Shown: positions 1 through 5,880 of the stretch, piece after piece
How positions within the stretch are numbered: position 1 is the stretch's first letter
How the letters are laid out: each line of letters begins with the position of its first letter
Source of the DNA: Alphaproteobacteria bacterium
GTDB taxonomy: Bacteria > Pseudomonadota > Alphaproteobacteria > Micropepsales > Micropepsaceae
Direction of reading: 5' to 3'
DNA length: 10,260 nucleotides
NCBI GenBank assembly: GCA_028869355.1
Contig: JAGWSK010000049.1
Span: 1 to 10,260 of the forward strand
The notes under the pieces: generated by a model
What the model was told of the DNA's origin: nothing
The model's input: the letters and a program-made list of their open reading frames with translations, nothing else
Database searches by the model: none
Program-made: the position numbers and the translations under genes

Positions 1-585
1 GACGGCTCACCGGCGGCCAATATGCCCATCGCCGTGCTCGGTCCCGGAACGGGGCTGGGCGCTGGCGGACTTGTACCTGGTCCCACGGGCTGGATTGCAG
101 TTGCCGGCGAAGGGGGAAATATCACGCTGGCTGCTTCGGATTCCCGCGAGGCGGCAATTATCGACATCCTGCGGCGGCAATATGCGCATGTCTCGGCCGA
201 AATGGTGTTGTCCGGTCCCGGACTGGTGAACCTGTATGAATCGCTGTGCGAGCTTGCCGGCAAACCGGCAACGCCGTCCACGCCGGAAGACATTACGAAT
301 CTCTATCCCGGCTGCGATCCGCAGCGCCGCGAGGCCGTCGCACTGTTTTGCGCCATTCTCGGCAGCTTCGCCGGCGACCTTGCAATGACATTTGGGGCGC
401 GCGGCGGAGTGTATGTGATGGGCGGCATCGTACCGAAGATCTATGAGATCTTCCGTCATTCGCAGTTCCGCGACCGTTTCGAATCCAAAGGCCGCTACCG
501 GAATTATCTGTCGCCGATTCCGACCTATGTCGTCGCCCATCCGTACCCGGCATTCCTCGGACTCAAAACGGTGTTCAAGGATTGA
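1..585 (+). CDS. glk: Glucokinase (Glk family), C-terminal part, truncated by window start
   Basis: This is ATP-dependent glucokinase, which phosphorylates glucose to glucose-6-phosphate in the cytoplasm and so feeds glycolysis or the Entner-Doudoroff route. The frame is open from base 1 and the true start lies upstream; the ATG at 22 is internal. About 194 residues are visible, roughly the last 60% of a usual ~320-residue Glk. Motifs in order are GTGLGAGGL, GEGGNITLA (compare GEGGH in E. coli Glk), HVSAEMVLSGPGLVNLYE, GGVYVMGGIVPKI, and a C-terminal block with SQFRDRFESKGRY and PIPTYVV. These match the Glk family rather than ROK sugar kinases, whose zinc-binding CXCGXXGC motif is absent here. 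The stop TGA (583-585) lies one base before the ATG of the next gene, so the two are probably co-transcribed and translationally coupled. The ATP-binding N-terminus cannot be checked. Confidence 0.95.
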   Translation, partial: DGSPAANMPIAVLGPGTGLGAGGLVPGPTGWIAVAGEGGNITLAASDSREAAIIDILRRQYAHVSAEMVLSGPGLVNLYESLCELAGKPATPSTPEDITNLYPGCDPQRREAVALFCAILGSFAGDLAMTFGARGGVYVMGGIVPKIYEIFRHSQFRDRFESKGRYRNYLSPIPTYVVAHPYPAFLGLKTVFKD

Positions 586-586
586 T

Positions 587-1621
587 ATGGCGCTTCCGCG
601 AAATCTGACGCGTGCGGAGTTTTGCCGCGGTCTGACGGGCATTGCCATATCCGCGCTTTGCGGAGCCGCAAACGCTGATGTTCAACCGCTGAAGCTCATT
701 ATTCCGGCGGCGAAAGGTGGCATCAACGATCTCGCCGGGCAGCTCGTGGCGCGGCATTTCGGCCGCTTTCTGCCCGGAAGTCCGCATGCGTATGCTGTGA
801 ACGATGAGCGCGGCGGCGTCGCGCTGGTGAACCGCTTTGCGCAGCAGGGCGGCGGCGACGCAATCGAAATTGCCATTCTCCAGCGCGCGGTGGCGCAACT
901 CGCGATTCAGGGCGACAGCACCACGCATTTCGACCCGCTGAAACGGACATGGCTGGGGAGCCTGTCGTCTTTTGCAAACGATGCTTACGTCCTGATCGTG
1001 GCCTCGCGCCATCCGGCCAAAACGGTGTGGGATCTGGCGCCCCCGGCGCCACCGGCACTGATTGGCGGCGATGCGCCGGGATCAACCAATCTGACATTCG
1101 CGCTGATTGGGCGCGACGCGCTGAAACTGAACATCGAGGTGAAGAACGGATTCGCCGGCGCTGCGGGAATGTTCTTCGCCATGATGGACGGCGATCTCGA
1201 TGGCCAGGTGATTGGCCTGAATTCACTGATGGCCAATCAGCCGCAACTTTGGAAAAGCAGGGATGTGCGCCCGCTGCTCCAGTTCGGACGCCGGAGCCGT
1301 CATCCGCTGTTGCCCGACGTGCCGCTGGCGAGTGAGTACACGCATGACCGCGATGCGCTGGCGCTGGTTGCGTTTACGGAGGCGCCGCTGGCCATGGCCC
1401 TGCCCTTCGTTGCGCCGGCAGGTTTGGCACCACAGCGGGCCATGATGCTCCAGCGGGCGTTCAGCGAAATGGTCCGCAACCGCGATTTTCTCGCCGATGC
1501 GAAAAAGGTGAATTTGGACATCACGCCGGTGAGCGGCGCCGCGGTGCGCAGCATCATTGCCGCGATGGCCGCTACGCCAAAAGATCTGATCGCGCGCTAT
1601 AACGCGATCACAAATGGCTAG
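587..1621 (+). CDS. Periplasmic solute-binding protein, TctC/Bug-like (tripartite tricarboxylate transporter type), divergent
   Basis: This 344-residue protein is predicted to be exported. It has a short basic N-terminus, a hydrophobic stretch at about residues 16-28, and an Ala-Asn-Ala signal-peptidase I site before Asp31. The mature protein starts like TctC/Bug binding proteins: LKLIIPAAKGGINDLAGQLVA matches the family's I.PfppGG..D..AR pattern, followed by a VNDERGG block where the family has V.N..Gagg. A later GDAPGSTNLTFALIG...FAGAAGMFFAMMDGDLDG region corresponds to the family's G.GS...YkG....DLl.G segment. Family members bind small carboxylates or similar solutes, but the substrate here is unknown. 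No tctA or tctB permease gene is visible. The ATG at 587 is chosen because AAGGA (577-581) sits 5 nt upstream and the signal peptide begins there; a longer frame from 443 lies inside glk and lacks support. Cytosolic sugar kinase plus exported binding protein is an unusual pair. The fold assignment is good; a transport role is uncertain. Confidence 0.82.
   Translation: MALPRNLTRAEFCRGLTGIAISALCGAANADVQPLKLIIPAAKGGINDLAGQLVARHFGRFLPGSPHAYAVNDERGGVALVNRFAQQGGGDAIEIAILQRAVAQLAIQGDSTTHFDPLKRTWLGSLSSFANDAYVLIVASRHPAKTVWDLAPPAPPALIGGDAPGSTNLTFALIGRDALKLNIEVKNGFAGAAGMFFAMMDGDLDGQVIGLNSLMANQPQLWKSRDVRPLLQFGRRSRHPLLPDVPLASEYTHDRDALALVAFTEAPLAMALPFVAPAGLAPQRAMMLQRAFSEMVRNRDFLADAKKVNLDITPVSGAAVRSIIAAMAATPKDLIARYNAITNG
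1587..1610 (-). terminator. Candidate weak terminator for the minus-strand regulator operon
   Basis: A perfect 8-bp inverted repeat, TGATCGCG (1587-1594) and CGCGATCA (1603-1610), encloses an 8-nt loop. Read on the minus strand it lies 28 bases past the stop of the methyltransferase-like gene and is followed by GATCTTTT, a short T run. It falls inside the 3' end of the plus-strand binding-protein gene. The T tract is short and offset by four bases, so termination here is only a possibility. Confidence 0.28.
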
Positions 1622-1637
1622 AATCCGGTCACGGGTA

Positions 1638-2204
1638 TCACAGATACCGGCGCACCTGGCGGCAATAGGCCTCATACGGCGATCCGTAGTGGGCCTGCAA
1701 ATATGTTTCTTCGCGTAATACCTGACGGTTGAACAGCCATATCGCCCCGATCAAATATGCGAGCAGTATCCAGTTCGGGAAGATCAGGAACTGACCGGCA
1801 ACTATCAGAGCAAAGGCGACGTAAATGGGATTCCGGCTGATGGCAAACACGCCTGTTGTAACAAGTTCGCCGGGCGTGATGGTGTCGATCCCGACACGAA
1901 AGCTTTGGCCAAAAGAGACAATGCTCCACAGCAATAAACCCAAACCAGCTGCGCACGACGCGATGCCAATCCACGCCGCAACCAGGGAATAAAAGAATCT
2001 CTGAGTGCTCGGCAGTGGCAGGCCAAATGCGGCGGCGAAAACGATATAGACGTAGAAAAGCGCGAATGGGGGTATGATAAAATCTGTCCTGTCGAGTTTG
2101 CCAAACTGAAAGGCGATTATCCCGCGTCCTTTCATGACGAAGACGCGGACCAATACCATCCCTATCATCAGGACCAGTGTGAGCGCCGCAAGATGTCCTG
2201 GCAT
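1638..2204 (-). CDS. Integral-membrane isoprenylcysteine methyltransferase (ICMT/PEMT)-family protein, CzcN/NccN-like
   Basis: This 188-residue membrane protein has hydrophobic segments near residues 5-22, 43-60, 70-95 and 120-158. Its C-terminal half carries the hallmarks of the ICMT/PEMT superfamily: ELVTTGVFAISRNPIY (about 113-128; the family has G.Y...R[HN]P.Y), REETYL (164-169) and a terminal YEAYCRQVRRYL (177-188). Family members are membrane methyltransferases that use S-adenosylmethionine. Bacteria generally lack prenylated CaaX proteins, so the bacterial substrate is unknown; CzcN and NccN of metal-resistance clusters belong to this family. It is the last gene of the regulator operon, 27 nt after the kinase stop. 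The ATG at 2204 is preferred because GGAG (minus strand, 2214-2211) sits 6 nt upstream; a TTG at 2216 would add four residues but overlaps that site. The family call is firm; the function is inferred only from context. Confidence 0.85.
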   Translation of the reverse strand: MPGHLAALTLVLMIGMVLVRVFVMKGRGIIAFQFGKLDRTDFIIPPFALFYVYIVFAAAFGLPLPSTQRFFYSLVAAWIGIASCAAGLGLLLWSIVSFGQSFRVGIDTITPGELVTTGVFAISRNPIYVAFALIVAGQFLIFPNWILLAYLIGAIWLFNRQVLREETYLQAHYGSPYEAYCRQVRRYL

Positions 2205-2210
2205 TCTCTG

Positions 2211-2214
2211 CTCC
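2211..2214 (-). promoter_or_regulatory. Ribosome binding site deciding the start of the ICMT-like gene
   Basis: GGAG on the minus strand lies 6 nt before the ATG at 2204. It would be inside the coding region if the upstream TTG (2216) were used, which argues for the shorter protein. Confidence 0.65.
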
Positions 2215-2231
2215 AACCGTGGGAATTCGAA

Positions 2232-3584
2232 TCAGGCCGCCATCGGAAACAGCACCGAAACCTTGAGACCGGGATCGTTGTCGCCGAGCGACAACCGGGC
2301 GTCGTGGCGCTTGGCAATCGCCGCGACCAGACTCAATCCCAGACCGCTGCCTTCGGTGGTGCGGCTGGATTCCAGACGGTAGAACGGCCGCAGCACCTTT
2401 TCGCGCTCCTGCGGCGGAATCCCGGGGCCGGTGTCGCAAACCGCAAGCTCCAGATTATCGCCAACCTGATTGGCCTTGACGGAAATCCGGGATCCCGGCG
2501 GACAGTAGCGGATGGCATTGTCGACCAGATTGGCGACCATCTGGGTCAGCAATTCCGGATCTGCCGAGACCTGCAGGCCGCTTCCGACGTCGGAATCCAG
2601 CTTCAGGCCGCGATCCTCCGCAGCCGGAGAAAAATCCTCGACAATGCCTGTCAGCAAACTGGATACATCGATTACCCGTTTTCCCGAAACACGGCCGCCG
2701 GCTTCGATCTGCGCGATGCGCAACAGCGCGCCAAAGGTTTCGAGTATCGAGTCCACCTGCCGGATGGAATGAGCCAGGACTTCCTGCAATTCCGCAGCCG
2801 TATGATCGTGGCGTTTGGCGTGCTCCAGCCGCTGGCGCAGCCGTGTCAAGGGTGTCCGCAAATCGTGGGCAATATCGTTTGAAACCTGGCGCATGCTGCG
2901 CATCAGGTCTTCAATGCGGTCGAGCATGGCGTTCATGCCGGCCGCCAGTTCGTCGAATTCGTCCTGGGTGCCGCGGACCGGCACACGCTGCGAGAGGTCG
3001 CCGGCCATGATGGCGCGCGCCGTGCGATTGACGGTATCGACTCGTTTGAGCACGGTCATACCGACGATCGCGGTGCCAAGGCCCGCGAGTATCAGTGTAA
3101 TGACGATCTCGACCGCGAATGTCCGCAGGATGAGCGCATTCATCTGCCGCAGTGTCGCGGTGTCCTGACCAACCAGCAGATAATCGCGGTTCTCCAGACG
3201 GTAACCGTGCGCCCGGATTTGCAGCATCCGGCCGTCGATCGGGCGTTCCAGCGTCGTGGGACCGAGTATCGGCGTCATCGCCGGAATATTGCCGGTGATT
3301 TTCTTTCCGCCTGCGTCCTGCAGCAGATAGACCCCGCGCACATCTTTCCTGAGGCGCATATGGCTGTCGATGATGGCAGGAAGTTTCGCGATTCCGTCCG
3401 ACCCCGCTTCGTCCAGAATGGAGGCGTATTCCACGTCGATCTCGTTGTTTTCATCCCGCGCGGCGTAATCGCGGGCAAACCAGTAGGTGACCCCGAACAG
3501 GATCAGCACGGACGCGGTCAGCATCGCCGCATAGAACAGCGCCAGACGGAAGCTCGAACTGTGAAAAAGCTTATTCCGGCGCAC
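2232..3584 (-). CDS. Sensor histidine kinase of two-component system (HAMP, HisKA, HATPase)
   Basis: This 450-residue inner-membrane kinase autophosphorylates on His and passes phosphate to the regulator encoded just upstream. Visible order: TM1 about 13-35, a periplasmic sensor region about 36-152, TM2 about 155-178, HAMP about 179-231, the dimerisation/phosphoacceptor H-box SNDIAHDLRTPLTRLRQ with His240, N-box LVDNAIRYCPPGS (Asn356), G1 box DTGPGIP (384-390), F-box FYRLE (401-405) and G2 box GSGLGLSL (412-419). All catalytic boxes are intact. The sensor region contains only His75 and His126 and no Cys, so no obvious metal-binding cluster is seen; it has an acidic stretch around 43-63. The start is a GTG at 3584 that overlaps the regulator's end by 14 nt, which suggests translational coupling; no clear ribosome site precedes it. 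The signal sensed is unknown. Confidence 0.97.
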   Translation of the reverse strand: MRRNKLFHSSSFRLALFYAAMLTASVLILFGVTYWFARDYAARDENNEIDVEYASILDEAGSDGIAKLPAIIDSHMRLRKDVRGVYLLQDAGGKKITGNIPAMTPILGPTTLERPIDGRMLQIRAHGYRLENRDYLLVGQDTATLRQMNALILRTFAVEIVITLILAGLGTAIVGMTVLKRVDTVNRTARAIMAGDLSQRVPVRGTQDEFDELAAGMNAMLDRIEDLMRSMRQVSNDIAHDLRTPLTRLRQRLEHAKRHDHTAAELQEVLAHSIRQVDSILETFGALLRIAQIEAGGRVSGKRVIDVSSLLTGIVEDFSPAAEDRGLKLDSDVGSGLQVSADPELLTQMVANLVDNAIRYCPPGSRISVKANQVGDNLELAVCDTGPGIPPQEREKVLRPFYRLESSRTTEGSGLGLSLVAAIAKRHDARLSLGDNDPGLKVSVLFPMAA

Positions 3585-4248
3585 GGAGGCAGTATCCCGC
3601 GCCGCGAACCGTGTGGATCAGCTCGGGGGTGAAGCCCTTGTCGATTTTCGTCCGTAGACGGCTCAAATGGGATTCGACCACATTCGTCTTGGGATCGAAA
3701 TGGTAATTCCAGACATTGTCGAGCAGCATGGTCCGGGTCACGACCTGGCCGGCATGGCGCATGAGATATTCCAGCAGCCGGTATTCTCTCGGCTGAAGCT
3801 GGATCTCGTGCCCCGCACGCTTGACGACATGTTTTACAACGTCAAGCTCAAGATCGGCGACTTTGAACTGCGTATCGACCGTTGTGCCACGCGGGCGTCG
3901 CGACAGAGCCTTCACACGTGCCACGAGTTCGGAGAACGCGAACGGTTTGACGAGATAATCATCGCCGCCGGCATTCAACCCCGTCACCCGGTCGTCGATA
4001 CCAGACATGGTTGTGAGAAACAGGATCGCCGTCTCGATCCGTGCGGCCCTGAGCGTCTTGACCAGCGTTAATCCGTCAAGTTCGGGCAACATACGGTCAA
4101 TAATGAGAAGATCGAAGTTCTCTGTCATTGCCAGGAACAGGCCATCGCGCCCGGCGCGCGACCAGCTGACCGCATGGCCTTCTTCTTCCAGGCCACTGGT
4201 CAGGTAGCCCGCCGTCTCGCTATCGTCTTCGACGACCAGAATTCGCAT
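3571..4248 (-). CDS. OmpR/PhoB-family DNA-binding response regulator
   Basis: This 225-residue regulator is the partner of the overlapping histidine kinase. The receiver domain (about 1-115) has the acidic pair Asp8/Asp9 in LVVEDD, the phosphoacceptor Asp51 in LLIIDRMLP, Thr79/Thr80 in LFLTTMSG and Lys101 in DDYLVKPF. The C-terminal winged helix (about 125-225) has LQPREYRLLEYLM, the recognition region TNVVESHLSRLRTKID and the usual ending TVRGAGYCL. It resembles CusR/CopR-type regulators in layout (YLVKPFAFSEL), but that motif is common to many OmpR-family members. The ATG at 4248 is chosen because GGAGG lies 6 nt upstream; a GTG at 4254 is only 1 nt from that site. The gene is transcribed away from the divergent efflux operon, so it probably regulates that operon and itself through the shared intergenic DNA. 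Confidence 0.98.
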   Translation of the reverse strand: MRILVVEDDSETAGYLTSGLEEEGHAVSWSRAGRDGLFLAMTENFDLLIIDRMLPELDGLTLVKTLRAARIETAILFLTTMSGIDDRVTGLNAGGDDYLVKPFAFSELVARVKALSRRPRGTTVDTQFKVADLELDVVKHVVKRAGHEIQLQPREYRLLEYLMRHAGQVVTRTMLLDNVWNYHFDPKTNVVESHLSRLRTKIDKGFTPELIHTVRGAGYCLRAPE

Positions 4249-4254
4249 AGCCAC

Positions 4255-4259
4255 CCTCC
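4255..4259 (-). promoter_or_regulatory. Ribosome binding site of the response regulator gene
   Basis: GGAGG on the minus strand is a full Shine-Dalgarno core, 6 nt before the ATG at 4248 and only 1 nt before the alternative GTG at 4254. It therefore decides the start in favour of the ATG. Confidence 0.8.
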
Positions 4260-4299
4260 ACCAGCATTATGGGGGATTCTGCGAGGATTCGGCAACATT

Positions 4300-4317
4300 T
4301 GAGACAGTCCTGACACA
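4300..4317. promoter_or_regulatory. Candidate response-regulator operator: 11-bp-phased direct repeats
   Basis: TGAGACA (4300-4306) and TGACACA (4311-4317) form a direct repeat with exactly 11-bp period. A weaker third member, TTACGAA (4322-4328), is in the same phase. OmpR-family regulators typically bind tandem half-sites about one helical turn (10-11 bp) apart as dimers. The position, between the divergent regulator and efflux operons and just upstream of the candidate efflux promoter, suits activation. Binding is inferred from arrangement only. Confidence 0.35.
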
Positions 4318-4324
4318 AAGGTTA

Positions 4325-4362
4325 CGAAGTTCAAACAAATTGGCGAAACCCCTATAACTTCG
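4325..4362. repeat. Perfect 7-bp inverted repeat flanking the candidate efflux promoter
   Basis: CGAAGTT (4325-4331) and AACTTCG (4356-4362) are exact reverse complements separated by 24 bp. The left arm overlaps the candidate -35 and the right arm overlaps the candidate -10. Related GAACTT words follow at 4385-4390 and 4393-4398, 8 bp apart. The repeat could be an operator for a dimeric regulator or chance in a short AT-richer region. Confidence 0.4.
4330..4358 (+). promoter_or_regulatory. Candidate sigma70-type promoter of the efflux operon
   Basis: TTCAAA (4330-4335) and TATAAC (4353-4358) are spaced 17 bp apart, matching the -35 and -10 consensus at 4 of 6 and 5 of 6 positions. Transcription would start near 4365, leaving a leader of about 46 nt before the ATG at 4411. 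A competing reading is TTGGCG (4340-4345) with TTTTAT (4364-4369) at 18-bp spacing. The imperfect -35 fits activation by a response regulator bound just upstream. Confidence 0.35.
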
Positions 4363-4410
4363 CTTTTATCAAATTGCGCGCCCGGAACTTGCGAACTTCA
4401 GGTATGCCGA

Positions 4411-5880
4411 ATGGGGTGGTTCAGAATACCGCGTAACGCGAGAATTGGTCTGACTGGCGCCGCCGTGACGCTGGCGGTTGCGGCCTGCCAGACTTATGCT
4501 CCTGCGCCATTGCCGGTGAAACCGGACCTGCTTGACCGGCTGCCGATGCAGCAGCCTGGCCCGGTCAACATGGATCAGGTCGCCACGATTGCGGTCATCA
4601 ACAATCCCGATCTGAGATCGGCGCGCTACAAGGACGGAGTGGCCGATGCCCAGGCTTTTGAAGCCGGCATTTTGCCCAATCCGCAGCTCGCGGCCGGCCT
4701 TGCCCTTCCGACCAATCAGCAGCCAGGGCGGACCGCCGACTGCCAGCCAAATTGTGCACTGCCCGGCGCGGGGTGGAATTTTGGCCTCACTTACGACCTG
4801 CAGACCTTTCTCACGCAAGGTGCGAAAGTCGCGACCGCCGAAGCGGCGCGTGACCAGGCGAAGCTGAACGTTCTTTGGCAAGAATGGCAAACCGTGCAGC
4901 AAGCGCGCACGCTGTACGCGACCGGCATAAATGTCGAGGAAAAGCGGGTTCTTTACCAGGCGGCGGAAGACCGCTACGCCGTGCAGTCGCAGCGTTCGCA
5001 ACAGGCGTTGCGGGCCGGCGACATTACCTTTGACACGGCCGGGACCGACCTTGCCGCGCTGCTCGATGCCCGCAGCCAGCTCCGCACCACAGAGCGGGCT
5101 GAGTCCCAGAATATCTTCAACATCAGAGCCTTGATCGGGGTTACACAAAACGTTGATGTTACTTTGAGGCCGCTTGGAGTCCCGGATATACCGGACCGGG
5201 CCGCCGTGGAGGCAGCACTTGCAAAAGTTGCGCAGGTTCGGCCGGATTTGCGCGCTCTGCAGGCCGGTTACCAGAGCCAGGAGGAGAGCTTGCGGGAAGC
5301 CGTGCTGGCGCAGTTTCCCAGCATTCAGTTTGGTGTGTCGAGAGCGACCGACACGCCGGGCGACCGCTCGGACATAGGCAAGGTCGTGCACTCGATCAAC
5401 ATCGGCGCCACGATCAGCCTTCCCCTGTTCGATCACAATCAGGGTAATATTGCCATCCAGCGGGCAACGCGCGCGCAGCTGCTGGCCGAGTATCAGGCGC
5501 GGCTTGACCAGGCCACAAGCGATTCCTGGCGCATCTGGAATGAAATGCAGGAACTGAATACCGCCTACAATGAAGTTGAGATGAGCCTGCCGCAGCTTCA
5601 GGCCAACGCAGACGCAGCAGAGCGCGCCTACATGAACGGCGATCTTCCCGCACTGACCGCGGTCGCGTTGCAGAGCGCGTTGATCACGCGCGAAGCCGAG
5701 GCTGCCGATTTGAAGCAGTCGCTGTGGAGCGACTCCATTGCCCTGGCCAGCGTGTTGGGCACGCAGGTCGAACCCGTAGTCGAAATGCCCGTAGCCGAAA
5801 TGCCCGTAGCCGAAATGCCCATAGCCGAAATGCCCGTAGCCGAAATGCCCGTAGTCGAAATGAAGGAACCAATGCCATGA
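4411..5880 (+). CDS. Outer-membrane efflux lipoprotein, TolC/OprM superfamily, CzcC-like, with repeat tail
   Basis: This 489-residue protein is the outer-membrane channel of the RND pump encoded downstream. A lipoprotein signal peptide ends in the lipobox VAAC with acylated Cys26. Two outer-membrane-efflux repeats follow, about 55-245 and 265-450, with markers IAVINNPDLRSAR, AGILPNPQL and PLFDHNQGNIAIQRA. The last motif (family form LF[DN]RNQGNI..A) is typical of CzcC/CusC-like channels rather than of LFDGG-type drug-efflux channels. From residue 453 the C-terminus becomes a pentapeptide repeat, VAEMP, rich in Met, Glu and Pro and usually absent from the family. The ATG at 4411 has a weak CAGG (4399-4402) 8 nt upstream. 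The stop overlaps the adaptor start as ATGA, so the two are translationally coupled. The family is certain; metal preference is inferred. Confidence 0.95.
   Translation: MGWFRIPRNARIGLTGAAVTLAVAACQTYAPAPLPVKPDLLDRLPMQQPGPVNMDQVATIAVINNPDLRSARYKDGVADAQAFEAGILPNPQLAAGLALPTNQQPGRTADCQPNCALPGAGWNFGLTYDLQTFLTQGAKVATAEAARDQAKLNVLWQEWQTVQQARTLYATGINVEEKRVLYQAAEDRYAVQSQRSQQALRAGDITFDTAGTDLAALLDARSQLRTTERAESQNIFNIRALIGVTQNVDVTLRPLGVPDIPDRAAVEAALAKVAQVRPDLRALQAGYQSQEESLREAVLAQFPSIQFGVSRATDTPGDRSDIGKVVHSINIGATISLPLFDHNQGNIAIQRATRAQLLAEYQARLDQATSDSWRIWNEMQELNTAYNEVEMSLPQLQANADAAERAYMNGDLPALTAVALQSALITREAEAADLKQSLWSDSIALASVLGTQVEPVVEMPVAEMPVAEMPIAEMPVAEMPVVEMKEPMP
5767..5862 (+). repeat. 15-bp in-frame tandem repeat encoding VAEMP pentapeptides
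   Basis: Five complete copies of the unit G(T/C)CGAAATGCCC(G/A)TA occupy 5779-5853. A 12-bp copy lacking the ATG precedes them (5767-5778) and a 9-bp partial copy follows (5854-5862). Differences are single bases: GTC instead of GCC in the first copy and the trailing partial, and ATA instead of GTA in the third. The unit is a multiple of three, so copy changes keep the frame. The encoded tail places Met at residues 459, 464, 469, 474, 479 and 484, with another Met at 488. Near-identity of copies points to recent expansion by slippage or unequal recombination. Confidence 0.97.

Noticed and set aside
443..586. Upstream in-frame extension of the binding-protein gene
   Set aside because: It overlaps glk completely, encodes a basic sequence without family similarity and would bury the signal peptide. 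The ATG at 587 has its own ribosome site.
2205..2216. TTG start for the methyltransferase-like gene
   Set aside because: TTG is rare as a start and its choice would place the GGAG ribosome site inside the coding region; the ATG four codons later is correctly spaced.
2232..3584. A dedicated metal-sensing domain in the histidine kinase
   Set aside because: The periplasmic region has only two His and no Cys, and no CusS- or CzcS-like binding cluster could be seen.
4249..4254. GTG start two codons upstream for the response regulator
   Set aside because: Only 1 nt separates it from GGAGG, whereas the ATG at 4248 has ideal spacing and gives the usual MRILVVEDD beginning.
4266..4295. Possible minus-strand promoter for the regulator operon (TTGCCG ... 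CATAAT, 18-bp spacer)
   Set aside because: The predicted transcript would begin on the ribosome binding site itself, leaving almost no leader, and the -35 match is poor.
4369..5436. Long minus-strand open frame (355 codons) opposite the channel gene
   Set aside because: No recognisable motif, no ribosome site examined that supports it, and it is fully antisense to a well-supported family member.
5724..5876. Upstream extension of the adaptor gene giving Arg/Ser/Asn/Ala repeats
   Set aside because: The repeats are the 15-bp channel repeats read in another frame. The ATG at 5877 has a ribosome site, an ATGA overlap and a normal membrane anchor right after it.
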